Positions 23,178 to 30,936 are shown, counted from the stretch's first letter. The stretch is 64,000 nucleotides of DNA from Lumbricus terrestris (GCA_949752735.1 OX457042.1:61355468-61419467), one strand, 5' to 3'. Numbers and translations are program-made. Notes: a model not told the origin generated them from the letters alone.

Positions 23178-23413
23178 GTAAGTCACGTTATACCTGAATC
23201 AACACTAATAAAAATGATTCATCGGGTCATTTCCATCACTTGCAATCTTCATCGCGTGTCATTGCTAAAACTACTTTTGCTCCAAGTTTGTAAGAATGAT
23301 CAACAGTACCGTAGGCCTACTGTCTTCCTCTTCCTCAATTTCATTCGTTGCTTTTATTACACGCTCATCGCAAGGGGGCGAAAGACGTTTTCCACACAAT
23401 TTGGATATCTTCT

Positions 23414-23512
23414 GGGCTAAATGATGATGATGATGATGTTGATGATGATCGTGATGATGATGACGACGACGACGGTGATGATGTTGATGATGACGACGAT
23501 GATGACAGCTAT
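23414..23512. repeat. (GAT)n microsatellite
   Basis: GATGAT/GACGAC trinucleotide repeat in intron 1, about 50 bp upstream of the Polinton insertion site. Confidence 0.95.
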
Positions 23513-23556
23513 GATTAACCTGACAATAATCGCAATAATGTTAGTAGGTTAATTGT

Positions 23557-23562
23557 GAGATA
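23557..23562. repeat. Polinton target-site duplication, left copy
   Basis: GAGATA directly before the left terminus. The same six bases follow the right terminus at 40984-40989. Six base pairs is the duplication length known for Polinton/Maverick integrases. Confidence 0.85.
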
Positions 23563-23969
23563 AGATAGATTAAGACTATTCTGGGACATTTAAACACAAT
23601 CATGGTTAAACTTTTCCAAACCATCCATAACCATGGTTCAAAAATATAACCACCCATAACCATGGTTCAAAAATATAACCACCCATAACCATGGTTCAAA
23701 AATATAACCACCCATAACCATGGTTCAAAAATATATTCATCCATAACCATGGTTCAAAAATAAACCACCCATAACTATGGTTCAACTTTTTCCAACACAC
23801 AAATTTATTTATTTTCCTATTTTATAAAAAACACAAAAAATATTTTCTTGCCAACTTTTGCCAATCAACCCAAACCATGGTTCAACTTCTGCCAACCACC
23901 CAATCCACCCCAGCACGCGCCTATGACTCATCATGTGGGGAATTTCCAGTAGTTTCGATGATGAGTCAT
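23563..23969 (+). repeat. Polinton left terminal inverted repeat
   Basis: Begins AGATAGATTAAGACTATTCT and is inverted relative to 40608-40983. Contains six copies of a 29-bp unit (about 23624-23795) centred on CCATAACCATGGTTCAAAAA, then CAACCACCCAATCCACCCCA and a palindromic pair with TGACTCATCAT. The left end lacks three bases present at the right terminus. Confidence 0.92.
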
Positions 23970-23974
23970 AGGCG
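23918..23974. promoter_or_regulatory. Inverted TGACTCATCAT pair around a kappaB-like site (left TIR)
   Basis: The arms CGCCTATGACTCATCAT (23918-23934) and its exact reverse complement (23958-23974) each contain TGACTCA, the AP-1 consensus. Between them GGGAATTTCC (23938-23947) matches the NF-kappaB consensus GGGRNWYYCC. The right TIR keeps the two TGACTCATCAT motifs and a one-mismatch kappaB-like core. A host-factor enhancer role is inference. Confidence 0.45.
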
Positions 23975-23998
23975 TGGTAGGCTGGGAAATACTAATCA

Positions 23999-24895
23999 TC
24001 ACATGGTCACTAAGTTTTCATTATCTACCCACGAATTAAAAGACTCTGGGTATCCTAACCACTTCACGAGCGATTTCTTCCCACGTTTCCTGATAATCTT
24101 TTCTATTCTAAATATTTTTTGAGTCGTTTTCTGTAGCTCCTGTTCATAAAAACTACCTTGTATTTCCTCACCATTTGAATCAGTAATCTTATAAGTTGGA
24201 GGAACCGTGTATTGAACTCCAGACACGGTAAAAACTTCTTCCGTCCACCTAGGTGTATAACCCTTATCAAAAATATTCTTCTTCTTAGTTATTCTGACTT
24301 TATCACCAATCGTGAATATAGGCATAATTGGTTCAGAAATCTCTTTACCGTATAAATTCATAAATACAGCCTTTTCATTCACTTTCATACTAGCCTTGGC
24401 GGGCGTCATCTTAATGGAAGAATGTCTTGTATTATTATAATTGATAACCATTTCATCTAATATATCGATGTATCTTCTAGTTGAATTAGCGGTAAAGTAC
24501 TTGAACATTTTATCTTTCATCGTTCTGTTCCATCTCTCGACGACGCAAGATTTTTCTTCATTCTCAGTAGAGTACAACTCAACCAAATTCTTTACGTCTT
24601 TGTTATAAAATTCTTTCCCTTTATCAACCCATAATTTAACAGGCTTCCTCCCACCCTCGAGTATCTTCACAAAACCACTAGCTGTAGATTTACCACTCTT
24701 ATCATTCAATGGCACAATCCAGCCGAACTTTGAAAACACATCTATAACGGTTAATAGGTATTTCACCCCATTATTATCTTTAGCAAATGCCTGCATATCT
24801 ACAAGATCAGCGGCCCATATCTCATCTATCCCATTAACAATCACCTTTCTCTTTCTAAAATGTTTAACCACTGGTCTATGCAGTTCATTCGCCAA
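23999..24895 (-). CDS. Polinton integrase (rve core plus chromodomain)
   Basis: Catalyses insertion of the element into host DNA. The retroviral-type core shows EIWAADLVDM (first Asp, residue 30), LWVDKGKEFYN (second Asp, residue 91) and VVERWNRTMKDK (Glu, residue 120), then the usual YNNTRHSSIKMTPA block. The C-terminus (about 255-296) is a chromodomain with FRIEKIIRKRGKKSLVKWLG. Oddities: the second Asp to Glu distance is 29, about five residues shorter than I expect for this family; there is no ATG, the frame opening from TTG at 24895; and in-frame sequence upstream overlaps the end of the PLA2 gene without offering an ATG. The N-terminal zinc-binding part is not seen. The copy may be inactive, or started or spliced differently. 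It lies 30 bp from the left TIR. Confidence 0.9.
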   Translation of the reverse strand: MANELHRPVVKHFRKRKVIVNGIDEIWAADLVDMQAFAKDNNGVKYLLTVIDVFSKFGWIVPLNDKSGKSTASGFVKILEGGRKPVKLWVDKGKEFYNKDVKNLVELYSTENEEKSCVVERWNRTMKDKMFKYFTANSTRRYIDILDEMVINYNNTRHSSIKMTPAKASMKVNEKAVFMNLYGKEISEPIMPIFTIGDKVRITKKKNIFDKGYTPRWTEEVFTVSGVQYTVPPTYKITDSNGEEIQGSFYEQELQKTTQKIFRIEKIIRKRGKKSLVKWLGYPESFNSWVDNENLVTM

Positions 24896-24909
24896 CGTAT
24901 CTGTCCACT

Positions 24910-25461
24910 TTAGCGTTTTTTCTTCCTCCCCGCGACTTTGCCGTTTTTTGAAGGTAAACCTAACCCGAGACTAGCTTTAGTAGATAATATAGGTTTCACT
25001 ATGGCCCTCTCTACACGCTCCCGCAAGCTCGGATTAGGAATGTTGTTCAAATCATTAATCATCACTCTATCTGCGATATTCCTAGAAGCCGTATCGGTGT
25101 GTTGATCGTAAGCTAAATCATGGTGATAAGCGGCGTTATCTACCCTATCCACAGGTTTACTCCACTCTTTGTAAGTCCCGTCAGGATTCAGTCTCAAATC
25201 TAGCCTAGTACCGGGACCGAGAAACTGATGACCTGGTAAATGCATCTCGCCAGGGAACTTAGCCCAAGGTAGCTTAATGTTACTAGTAGCTGCATTCAAC
25301 GAACTAACTAAATCTCCACCTTTCTTAGCTCCTTTTACGAATTGAGTTTTAGTTTTCCCGCATACAACGCAAACGCCCCTAAGCATGGATCTCCCGTTAT
25401 TAGCTACGGCGTTCTGCACATCTCTCGTTTCAGTCTGTTTTTTACATTTTACGCAATACAT
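24910..25461 (-). CDS. Zinc-ribbon/phospholipase A2 protein (parvovirus-VP1-like PLA2)
   Basis: 183 residues. The N-terminus has two CxxC pairs (C3/C6 and C31/C34) forming a zinc ribbon. The middle has the viral phospholipase A2 pattern: the calcium-loop motif FLGPGTRLD (residues 80-88) and the catalytic His-Asp pair in AAYHHDLAYD (H114, D115). In parvoviruses such a domain breaches the endosomal membrane during entry, and related proteins are common in Polintons and adintoviruses; the entry role here is inferred. The C-terminus is basic (GRKKKR). It is transcribed away from the ATPase gene, with only 25 bp between the two start codons, and is followed closely by the integrase frame. Confidence 0.85.
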   Translation of the reverse strand: MYCVKCKKQTETRDVQNAVANNGRSMLRGVCVVCGKTKTQFVKGAKKGGDLVSSLNAATSNIKLPWAKFPGEMHLPGHQFLGPGTRLDLRLNPDGTYKEWSKPVDRVDNAAYHHDLAYDQHTDTASRNIADRVMINDLNNIPNPSLRERVERAIVKPILSTKASLGLGLPSKNGKVAGRKKKR

Positions 25462-25486
25462 CTCGCTTTTTTAATACATAAATAAA
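25462..25486. promoter_or_regulatory. 25-bp divergent start region between PLA2 and ATPase
   Basis: CTCGCTTTTTTAATACATAAATAAA separates two divergent ATGs. Both directions are A/T-rich up to the start codon. Any promoter must be very compact or lie inside the genes; this matches the A/T-rich TAAAATG-type start context found across the element. Confidence 0.5.
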
Positions 25487-26272
25487 ATGGAAATCAAAGA
25501 TATGAGTTGGGGATCTGCGTTATCGAAAAGATTTAATAATCCTTTGCTACCCAAAAGTATACGGGGGTTGATAATCGGAAAGTCCGGCTGCGGAAAAACG
25601 ACGCTTCTTCTGAATCTATTGCTCAGACCAGGCTGGTTGGACTATAATAACCTCCAGGTATTCGGCAAATCTCTGTTTCAACCGGAATATCGTATTATTA
25701 AAAAGGCATTCGAAGAAAAATTACCAAAAGAATCGATCGTTAGATTATTCGAGCAGCAGGAGGAAATCGCTAGACAAAATATATCACCAGCCCTTGTTAT
25801 GGAAGAAATGGCAAAAATCACAAAAGCCAAATCCGATATAATTGCCGAGTTTTTTGAAAATGCTGAAGATGTACCAGACCCGAGAGACTTGAGTAGCGAA
25901 AAGAAGAATCTGATGATTTTTGACGATTTACAATTGGAAAAACAAAACAAGTGCGAAACATATTATATTCGGGGAAGGCATAGTAATGTGGACTGTTTTT
26001 ACCTCGCACAGAATTATTTCAAAATACCTCGGCAAACGATCAGAGAGAATGCAAACTTTATTTGTCTGTTCAATCAGGACCAGCAAAATATCGACTACAT
26101 TTACAGAGATCATGCTAGTACGGACATGCGCAGAGAGGAATTTAGAAAACTATGCAAAACGGTGTGGGAACAACCTCACGGATTCCTTGTCATCGACCAC
26201 AGTAGCGAAAAGTACAATGGCAAATATCGCTGCGGATTCGATCAATTTTATGTAATCGAGGATCCGTTGTAG
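25487..26272 (+). CDS. DNA-packaging ATPase (FtsK/HerA, A32-like)
   Basis: 261 residues. Walker A is IIGKSGCGKTTLLL (residues 29-42). Walker B is LMIFDDLQLE (about 142-151), followed by a sensor-like FYLAQNYFK segment and FICLFNQD. In Polintons and related viruses this ATPase pumps genomic DNA into the preformed capsid. The length is normal for the family. The start is the first ATG after ACATAAATAAA, and the gene opens the plus-strand virion block. The frame is intact. Confidence 0.93.
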   Translation: MEIKDMSWGSALSKRFNNPLLPKSIRGLIIGKSGCGKTTLLLNLLLRPGWLDYNNLQVFGKSLFQPEYRIIKKAFEEKLPKESIVRLFEQQEEIARQNISPALVMEEMAKITKAKSDIIAEFFENAEDVPDPRDLSSEKKNLMIFDDLQLEKQNKCETYYIRGRHSNVDCFYLAQNYFKIPRQTIRENANFICLFNQDQQNIDYIYRDHASTDMRREEFRKLCKTVWEQPHGFLVIDHSSEKYNGKYRCGFDQFYVIEDPL

Positions 26273-26293
26273 TAAAAATATTGCATAATAAAA

Positions 26294-27088
26294 ATGGAAT
26301 CATCGCTACTTAAAAAGATAGCTGATAATACGGAAAAGACGGCTCGTAACACGAAACCAAAAACGTCATTTTACATTTTCCTGAGCGAAAAGAGCTCACG
26401 AATCAGAACAGATTTTAATCCGTCAATTGAACTGGACAAAAATAAAAACTATGAAATGGCTCTTCTAAATCTCGAAACGTACTATTCTTTTCCAAATATC
26501 GACGCGACAAACAACAACTTCACATATTCGCCAGATGATGACACAGACTGGATTACCATAAAAGTCCCTGAAGGATGCTATGAAATAACTGAAATCAACG
26601 AATGCATACAGAGAATAATGAAGAGGAGAGGGCATTACGATGAGACAAATTCAGAGTACTGTATCTCAATACAACCAAACACCAATACGCTGAAGTCTGT
26701 GTTAAATATAGCACAGGGCTATCGGGTTAACTTTGACCTCAAGAATTCAATCGGATCAGTTCTAGGTTTTGAAAGATTACTCTATCGGAGCGGATATAAC
26801 GAATCGCAGAACTTGGTAAATATAATGAGTATTACCACTTTGCGAGTGACTAACGACATTATCGGGTCTTCATACTCCAACGGAACGACAGAAAACGTGA
26901 TACATTCTTTTTTCCCAAACGTAGGGCCGGGTTACAAGATTTTCGAAGTGCCACACAATTTAATATATCTTCCCATTACGCTATCTTCGATTTCAACGAT
27001 GACGACGGCGCTCACAGACCAAAATGGGAAAGAGGTAAATCTTAGAGGAGAAGACTTGACGATTCGTTTACACATCAGAGAAGTTTGA
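26294..27088 (+). CDS. Penton-like minor capsid protein
   Basis: 264 residues, 21 bp after the ATPase stop. The arrangement, with an N-terminal KKIADNTEKTARNTKPKTSF helix, then FNPSIELDKNKNYEMALLNL, VPEGCYEITEINECIQRIM, SIGSVLGFERLLYRSGYNES and a C-terminal LTIRLHIREV strand, matches the conserved penton-like single jelly-roll protein of Polintons and adintoviruses, which forms the capsid vertices. Assignment rests on the recognised family pattern and position between ATPase and MCP. The start ATG follows ATAATAAAA. Confidence 0.8.
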   Translation: MESSLLKKIADNTEKTARNTKPKTSFYIFLSEKSSRIRTDFNPSIELDKNKNYEMALLNLETYYSFPNIDATNNNFTYSPDDDTDWITIKVPEGCYEITEINECIQRIMKRRGHYDETNSEYCISIQPNTNTLKSVLNIAQGYRVNFDLKNSIGSVLGFERLLYRSGYNESQNLVNIMSITTLRVTNDIIGSSYSNGTTENVIHSFFPNVGPGYKIFEVPHNLIYLPITLSSISTMTTALTDQNGKEVNLRGEDLTIRLHIREV

Positions 27089-27110
27089 AAGTTTTTTGTT
27101 AATTTATAAA

Positions 27111-27710
27111 ATGAGTCGCTACACGTGCGTAAAAGTTAATATTTCAGAAGCGCAACAAGACAAAATTAAAAAATCTCTTCAAGCGGGAACTGGTGTGAGT
27201 ATCAAACTAAGCCATAGCGATATAAACGGAGAGCATGCTTTGGCTTTCACGCAAGCACAGGTTAATAAATTAGCCAAAGCGTATGAAAAAGGAACAGGTG
27301 TGATCATCAAAATGAGTAAAACGCAATTGGAGAACAATAAGAAAGTCCAAGGGGGATTTATAGGTGCTATACTTCCGTTTCTAGCAACAGCGGGTAAATT
27401 CCTTGTGTCTAAATTAATACCTAGTTTAGCGATGGGGGCTATGAGCGGCTTAGGTTCCACAGCCACGTCGAAGATTGTTGATAAATTCAGCGGATCTGGG
27501 GTAGTGTATGTTAAGGACGATGATAAGTGGTTTAAGATAAGAGCAGCCGGGTCTGGTTTGTTCCTGTCCCCATGGCAGAAAGGCGCCTCGATAACAGCAT
27601 CCGGGCTATACATGAAAACGGGGTCGGGGTATGTGCCTATAGGTAAAGGACTTTTGTTTGGTCCCAATTCTCCGTTTCAAAACATTCCGATTCTCGGTCA
27701 GATATTATAA
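27111..27710 (+). CDS. PX-like membrane-active or core protein
   Basis: 199 residues from the ATG in TTTATAAAATGAGT (27111); an upstream in-frame start is less likely. The N-terminus has two similar blocks (residues ~10-35 and ~45-70: KKSLQAGTGVSIKLSHSDI and AKAYEKGTGVIIKMSKTQL). Then comes a long glycine/alanine-rich amphipathic region (GGFIGAILPFLATAGKFLVS, MGAMSGLGSTATSKIVDKF) and a conserved-looking C-terminus (GKGLLFGPNSPFQNIP). Such two-block plus hydrophobic proteins recur in Polintons and are compared with adenovirus minor core proteins. MSGLG matches the adenain cleavage consensus (M/I/L)XGX-G. The role in membrane penetration or DNA binding is inference. Confidence 0.65.
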   Translation: MSRYTCVKVNISEAQQDKIKKSLQAGTGVSIKLSHSDINGEHALAFTQAQVNKLAKAYEKGTGVIIKMSKTQLENNKKVQGGFIGAILPFLATAGKFLVSKLIPSLAMGAMSGLGSTATSKIVDKFSGSGVVYVKDDDKWFKIRAAGSGLFLSPWQKGASITASGLYMKTGSGYVPIGKGLLFGPNSPFQNIPILGQIL

Positions 27711-27746
27711 ACTATTCTATAAAAAAATATCGTGTAAATAAAACGA

Positions 27747-28403
27747 ATGGAATACGACGGCATCAAAATAACACAATCACTCTATCCGAAGCTTCCATCG
27801 GCGCCGGAAGGAGAAATACATATCGTCACAGGGTCGGCGCAAACGTATCGACTTCAAAAGATTGGTGAAATTAAGAAGGAAATCGAGCAAGAACGCGACA
27901 AAAGAGCGGCGCTGAGTAAAAAGTACCATAGAAGTGTAAGCGTAATCGGCGCAGTAGGTGGAGTCTTATCAGCGGTCACGATGGGACTCGGAGTTTCAGG
28001 AATCGGAGTATTATCCACTATAATCGCAGCACCCATTGCTATGGCTTTGGAAGGAGCGGCATTAGGTGTGGGGTTGCTAAGTATAATCGGTATCTACCTC
28101 AGTAAGAAGCTTGCGTTGAAGGCAGAGAAGCATGAAAAAATCAAAACGCTAGCCGACGCGAAACTCAACACGATCAGCGACCATATTTCAAAAGCTCTCA
28201 TGGATGATAACATTTCAGACCAGGAATATTCCCTGATTCTGAGCGAGATTGAAAAATTCAACGGCATGAAAGAAGAAATTAGGAGTAATATTAAAGTAGC
28301 GATAGACGCGGTGGATGAGGTGACGAAACAATCACTCATAGATCGTGGAAAAGATGAAGCCCGGCAGTACTTTCAATCTATGTTTGAGAAAAAAAAAGAC
28401 TAA
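27747..28403 (+). CDS. Hydrophobic/coiled protein, parent of chimeric duplicates
   Basis: 218 residues. Residues ~1-55 are polar with a coiled stretch (EIKKEIEQERDKRAALSKKY). Residues ~62-117 are strongly hydrophobic and glycine-rich (SVIGAVGGVLSAVTMGLGVS, LLSIIGIYLSKKL), probably two membrane-associated helices. Residues ~123-205 form a helical domain (KAEKHEKIKTLADAKLNTIS, DNISDQEYSLILSEIEKF). I know similar unassigned proteins from invertebrate Polintons but no function. The C-terminal helical domain is repeated in the two small genes downstream (28583 and 29102), so it seems to be an exchangeable module. Confidence 0.7.
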   Translation: MEYDGIKITQSLYPKLPSAPEGEIHIVTGSAQTYRLQKIGEIKKEIEQERDKRAALSKKYHRSVSVIGAVGGVLSAVTMGLGVSGIGVLSTIIAAPIAMALEGAALGVGLLSIIGIYLSKKLALKAEKHEKIKTLADAKLNTISDHISKALMDDNISDQEYSLILSEIEKFNGMKEEIRSNIKVAIDAVDEVTKQSLIDRGKDEARQYFQSMFEKKKD

Positions 28404-28582
28404 CGCAAACATACGTGAAAACATGTAGACGTATGTTGTTACGTCTGGAAATACGTCTAACATTCGCAAACATACGTGAAAACATGTAGACGTATGTCGT
28501 TACGTCTGGAAATACGTCCAACTTATGTTTTGAAACATGTCGAAAAAACACGTCTGAAAACATTATATTTTTTCTACTTAAA
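28404..28582. repeat. Two tandem ~60-bp units plus a repeated promoter-like block
   Basis: Two direct copies of a unit starting GCAAACATACGTGAAAACAT and containing ACATACGT...ACGTATGT inverted arms, followed by AACACGTCTGAAAACATTAT and an A/T-rich run before the next ATG. The same unit recurs at 28985-29098 and partly at 29498-29568, each time just upstream of the next gene. Confidence 0.85.
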
Positions 28583-28996
28583 ATGTCGTTTCCAAAAAAC
28601 ACCGACCCCGCGAAAAGAGAGTTTATCGTTGCTGAATATCTGAAAACCAAGAAGAATTTTCAACAAAACTTTTTATCGGAGAGATTGGGAGATTCGGGAC
28701 TGCAAAGTATAATCGCCAGCTACATCTGTAAAAAGCTGATGATGAATGAAAAGATCAAAACGCTAGCTGACGTGAAACTCAACACGATCTGCGACTATAT
28801 TGAAAAAGCTCTCATGGATGATAACATTTCAGATGAGGAATATTCGTTGATGCTGAGTGAGATTGAAAAATTCAATAACAAGAAAGAAGAGATTAGAAGT
28901 AAAATTAAAGTCGTGATGGATGTGGTGAACGAGGTGACGAAGAAGTCAGGTAGAAAAACAAAAAACGAATCTATCAAAAAGACAAAACATACGTGA
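28583..28996 (+). CDS. Chimeric duplicate 1 (N-terminus of the 29572 gene, C-terminus of the 27747 gene)
   Basis: 137 residues. The first ~40 residues (MSFPKNTDPAKREFIVAEYL, LSERLGDSGLQ) match the start of the protein at 29572. The rest (MNEKIKTLADVKLNTICDYI, DNISDEEYSLMLSEIEKF, VVMDVVNEVTK) matches residues ~125-205 of the protein at 27747. The upstream repeat block is also shared. The membrane segment of the parent is missing, so a soluble product is expected. This is a hybrid gene formed by unequal exchange inside the element. Function unknown. Confidence 0.75.
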   Translation: MSFPKNTDPAKREFIVAEYLKTKKNFQQNFLSERLGDSGLQSIIASYICKKLMMNEKIKTLADVKLNTICDYIEKALMDDNISDEEYSLMLSEIEKFNNKKEEIRSKIKVVMDVVNEVTKKSGRKTKNESIKKTKHT

Positions 28997-29098
28997 AAAC
29001 ATGTAGACGTATGTCGTTACGTTGGGAAATACGTCCAACTTATGTTTTGAAACATGTCGAAAAACACGTCTGAAAACATTATATTTTTTTACTTACTT
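28985..29098. repeat. Repeat unit upstream of chimeric duplicate 2
   Basis: Third copy of the AAACATACGTGAAAACATGT unit, followed by AACACGTCTGAAAACATTAT. It partly overlaps the end of the preceding gene. Confidence 0.85.
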
Positions 29099-29101
29099 AA
29101 A

Positions 29102-29479
29102 ATGTCGTTTCAAAAAATAACCGATCCCGCGAAAAGAGCTGATTTCGTTGTAGAAAATCTGAAAATAATCGATGAACATAATCAACAAATTTTATGGGGT
29201 TTAATAGGTGATTCGGAGATGGGAAGTTTAATCGACAGCTATAAAAATCAGATGATGAAAGCTGAGAAGCACGAAGAAATCAAAACGCAAGCTGTTGCGA
29301 AACTCAACACGATCAGCGACCATATTACAAAAGCTCTCGTGGATGATATCATTTCAGTTGAGGAATATTATCTGATTCTAAGCGATATTAAAGAAATTTG
29401 GGGCAATAAGATTACAACCATAGCGGAATCGTTACGCAATCAAGTAATAAGTCAGGAGGTACTTGCAATCTATGTTTGA
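29102..29479 (+). CDS. Chimeric duplicate 2 (decaying)
   Basis: 125 residues from the ATG at 29102, after TACTTAAA. Same hybrid plan: an N-terminal MSFQKITDPAKRADFVVENL block from the 29572 type, then AEKHEEIKTQAVAKLNTISD and a ...SVEEYYLILSDIKEI block from the 27747 type. It is more diverged than duplicate 1. DNA equal to the parental 3' end (CAATCTATGTTTGAGAAAAA) is present at 29466-29485 but in another frame, so a frameshift has changed the C-terminus. It is either decaying or on a new track. Confidence 0.65.
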   Translation: MSFQKITDPAKRADFVVENLKIIDEHNQQILWGLIGDSEMGSLIDSYKNQMMKAEKHEEIKTQAVAKLNTISDHITKALVDDIISVEEYYLILSDIKEIWGNKITTIAESLRNQVISQEVLAIYV

Positions 29480-29497
29480 GAAAAATAACGAATCTGT

Positions 29498-29571
29498 CGG
29501 GAAATACATCCAACTTATGTTTTTCACACGTCGAAAAACACGTCTGAAAACATTATATTCCTAATTTTAAA
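29498..29571. repeat. Partial repeat unit upstream of the 29572 gene
   Basis: Shares GGGAAATAC(A/G)TCCAACTTAT and AACACGTCTGAAAACATTAT with the units upstream. This is probably the original promoter block that was copied. Confidence 0.75.
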
Positions 29572-30480
29572 ATGTCGTTTCTAAAAATAACCGACCCAGC
29601 GAAAAGAGACCTTATCGTTGCTGATTATCTGCAAACAAAGGAGAATATTCGACAAAACTTTTTATCGAAGAAATTAGGTGATTCAGGACTACAACAAGAT
29701 TTAACCAACTTCTTCAAACCTATCGTCGATTCCCAATCCGCAATTTCCAAAGAACAAAATGTCTTACTATCCGCTATCAATCAAAATTCGGTAGCTACTT
29801 CAAATGCGTTACAAGCACTTCCTTCGTTACAAGGCCTTCAATTTCCTCAGCGCCCTTCGATAGAAGCGTATAACACCGATCCAACTGAGGATATCAGAAC
29901 CCTGTATTTGGGAGATCTGGCGACTAAGTACCTTCGTCAATACGCCTCCAATAAAAAAATCACCGACACGACGTTTGGAATAAACGAAAAAAATAACCAA
30001 TTCTATATCGGCAACACTCCGATTTCGATTCAAGGAGATGACGTGACGGTTGTAAATAAGACTTACACAGGAACACCAGGGCTTTGGGAGTTGTTGACGC
30101 TGAAAGAACCAAACCCCACGATATATGATGATAATGACATGGCTGATTACGCCGAGATTCTGACCACGACGAATGCTTTAAGACAGGAAAAAAATCCGAA
30201 CAGACCTCGATCATCTAGGGGCGAAAAATATAATCAAATTATCAAACCGTTATGGGGGAAGATTCAAAAGAAGGCCCCAGGCACAGTAGGTAAAGGCGTT
30301 GGTGTAATCGTCATCTCTGAAGACCCAAATGTATTAGCGAAACAGCTAGAGCTTAGAATTCAGAGCTACAGGGTGGGTAACAACGGAGTAAGAAACGAGA
30401 TCGTGGCGATATGCGACGAGTTACTACGGCAAGAAGCGCTGAGTAAAGATGGTTATAAAAATTTAATGTCGATATTATAA
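29572..30480 (+). CDS. Conserved Polinton protein of unknown function
   Basis: 302 residues. The N-terminal ~40 residues donated the start of both chimeric genes (TDPAKRDLIVADYLQTKENI, SKKLGDSGLQ). The middle has a low-complexity Ser/Ala/Gln helix (AISKEQNVLLSAINQNSVAT). The C-terminal half has the pattern TFGINEKNNQFYIGNTPISI, YTGTPGLWELLTLKEPN and SSRGEKYNQIIKPLWGKI. I recognise the 'G..GLWELLT...P' block as recurring in invertebrate Polinton/adintovirus proteins, without a known role. Its place before the core-like protein and MCP suggests a virion or assembly function (inference). Confidence 0.7.
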   Translation: MSFLKITDPAKRDLIVADYLQTKENIRQNFLSKKLGDSGLQQDLTNFFKPIVDSQSAISKEQNVLLSAINQNSVATSNALQALPSLQGLQFPQRPSIEAYNTDPTEDIRTLYLGDLATKYLRQYASNKKITDTTFGINEKNNQFYIGNTPISIQGDDVTVVNKTYTGTPGLWELLTLKEPNPTIYDDNDMADYAEILTTTNALRQEKNPNRPRSSRGEKYNQIIKPLWGKIQKKAPGTVGKGVGVIVISEDPNVLAKQLELRIQSYRVGNNGVRNEIVAICDELLRQEALSKDGYKNLMSIL

Positions 30481-30482
30481 AA

Positions 30483-30911
30483 ATGCGGATCAATAATAGA
30501 ATGAGTTACAGGAGGCGATACGTTATCGGTGGATCTGGTATAGTTGATGCTATTTCAGGATTTTTCAAAAGACTAGTCACATCGAACGCTGCCAACCAGC
30601 TAGCGGCGAGAGCTCTTAGTGCAAGCAAAGACGTGGCGATAGAAATTGGGAAAAAGGCGATAGATGTTGGGAAAACCGTCGCAATCGACACAGGTAAACG
30701 AGTAGTGGAAAAAGCGGCGGCAAAAGTGTTGACTGCTCCTAAGAAAAATATTATTCCGGTTACGCAGGAAAGTAGAGATATTATTGCTCGACTTAGTAGC
30801 ATCGGGGTGAATCCGGAGAGCGCAAATATCAATAATCTGATGATGGGGAATGGCATATCGATCCAAGATTTAGTGCGTAAGCGAAACGGTGCGGGAATGA
30901 AGGTCGTGTAA
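30483..30911 (+). CDS. Basic core-like protein (PX/pVII-type)
   Basis: 142 residues, the ATG starting two bases after the previous stop. A second ATG at 30501 is possible. Very basic N-terminus (MSYRRRYVIGGSG), then a hydrophobic helix (IVDAISGFFKRLVTSNAANQ), then a long Lys/Ala-rich helical region with repeated 'D(V/T)GK' steps (IEIGKKAIDVGKTVAIDTGK). IGGSG and MMGNG both fit the adenain consensus (M/I/L)XGX-G, and the second lies about 20 residues before the C-terminus. Composition and sites suggest a DNA-binding core protein processed by the element's protease. Not proven. Confidence 0.6.
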   Translation: MRINNRMSYRRRYVIGGSGIVDAISGFFKRLVTSNAANQLAARALSASKDVAIEIGKKAIDVGKTVAIDTGKRVVEKAAAKVLTAPKKNIIPVTQESRDIIARLSSIGVNPESANINNLMMGNGISIQDLVRKRNGAGMKVV

Positions 30912-30936
30912 AAAAAAAAATTTATTCTACAATAAA

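Noticed and set aside
28404..28582. Direct repeats as a CRISPR-like array
   Set aside because: Only two to four copies, no unique spacers of regular size, and eukaryotic/viral context; the units are duplicated intergenic blocks.
26300..30860. Minus-strand open frames opposite the virion genes (for example 27179-27667, 30506-30856)
   Set aside because: They mirror well-supported plus-strand genes, lack domains and are hydrophobic by codon complement only.
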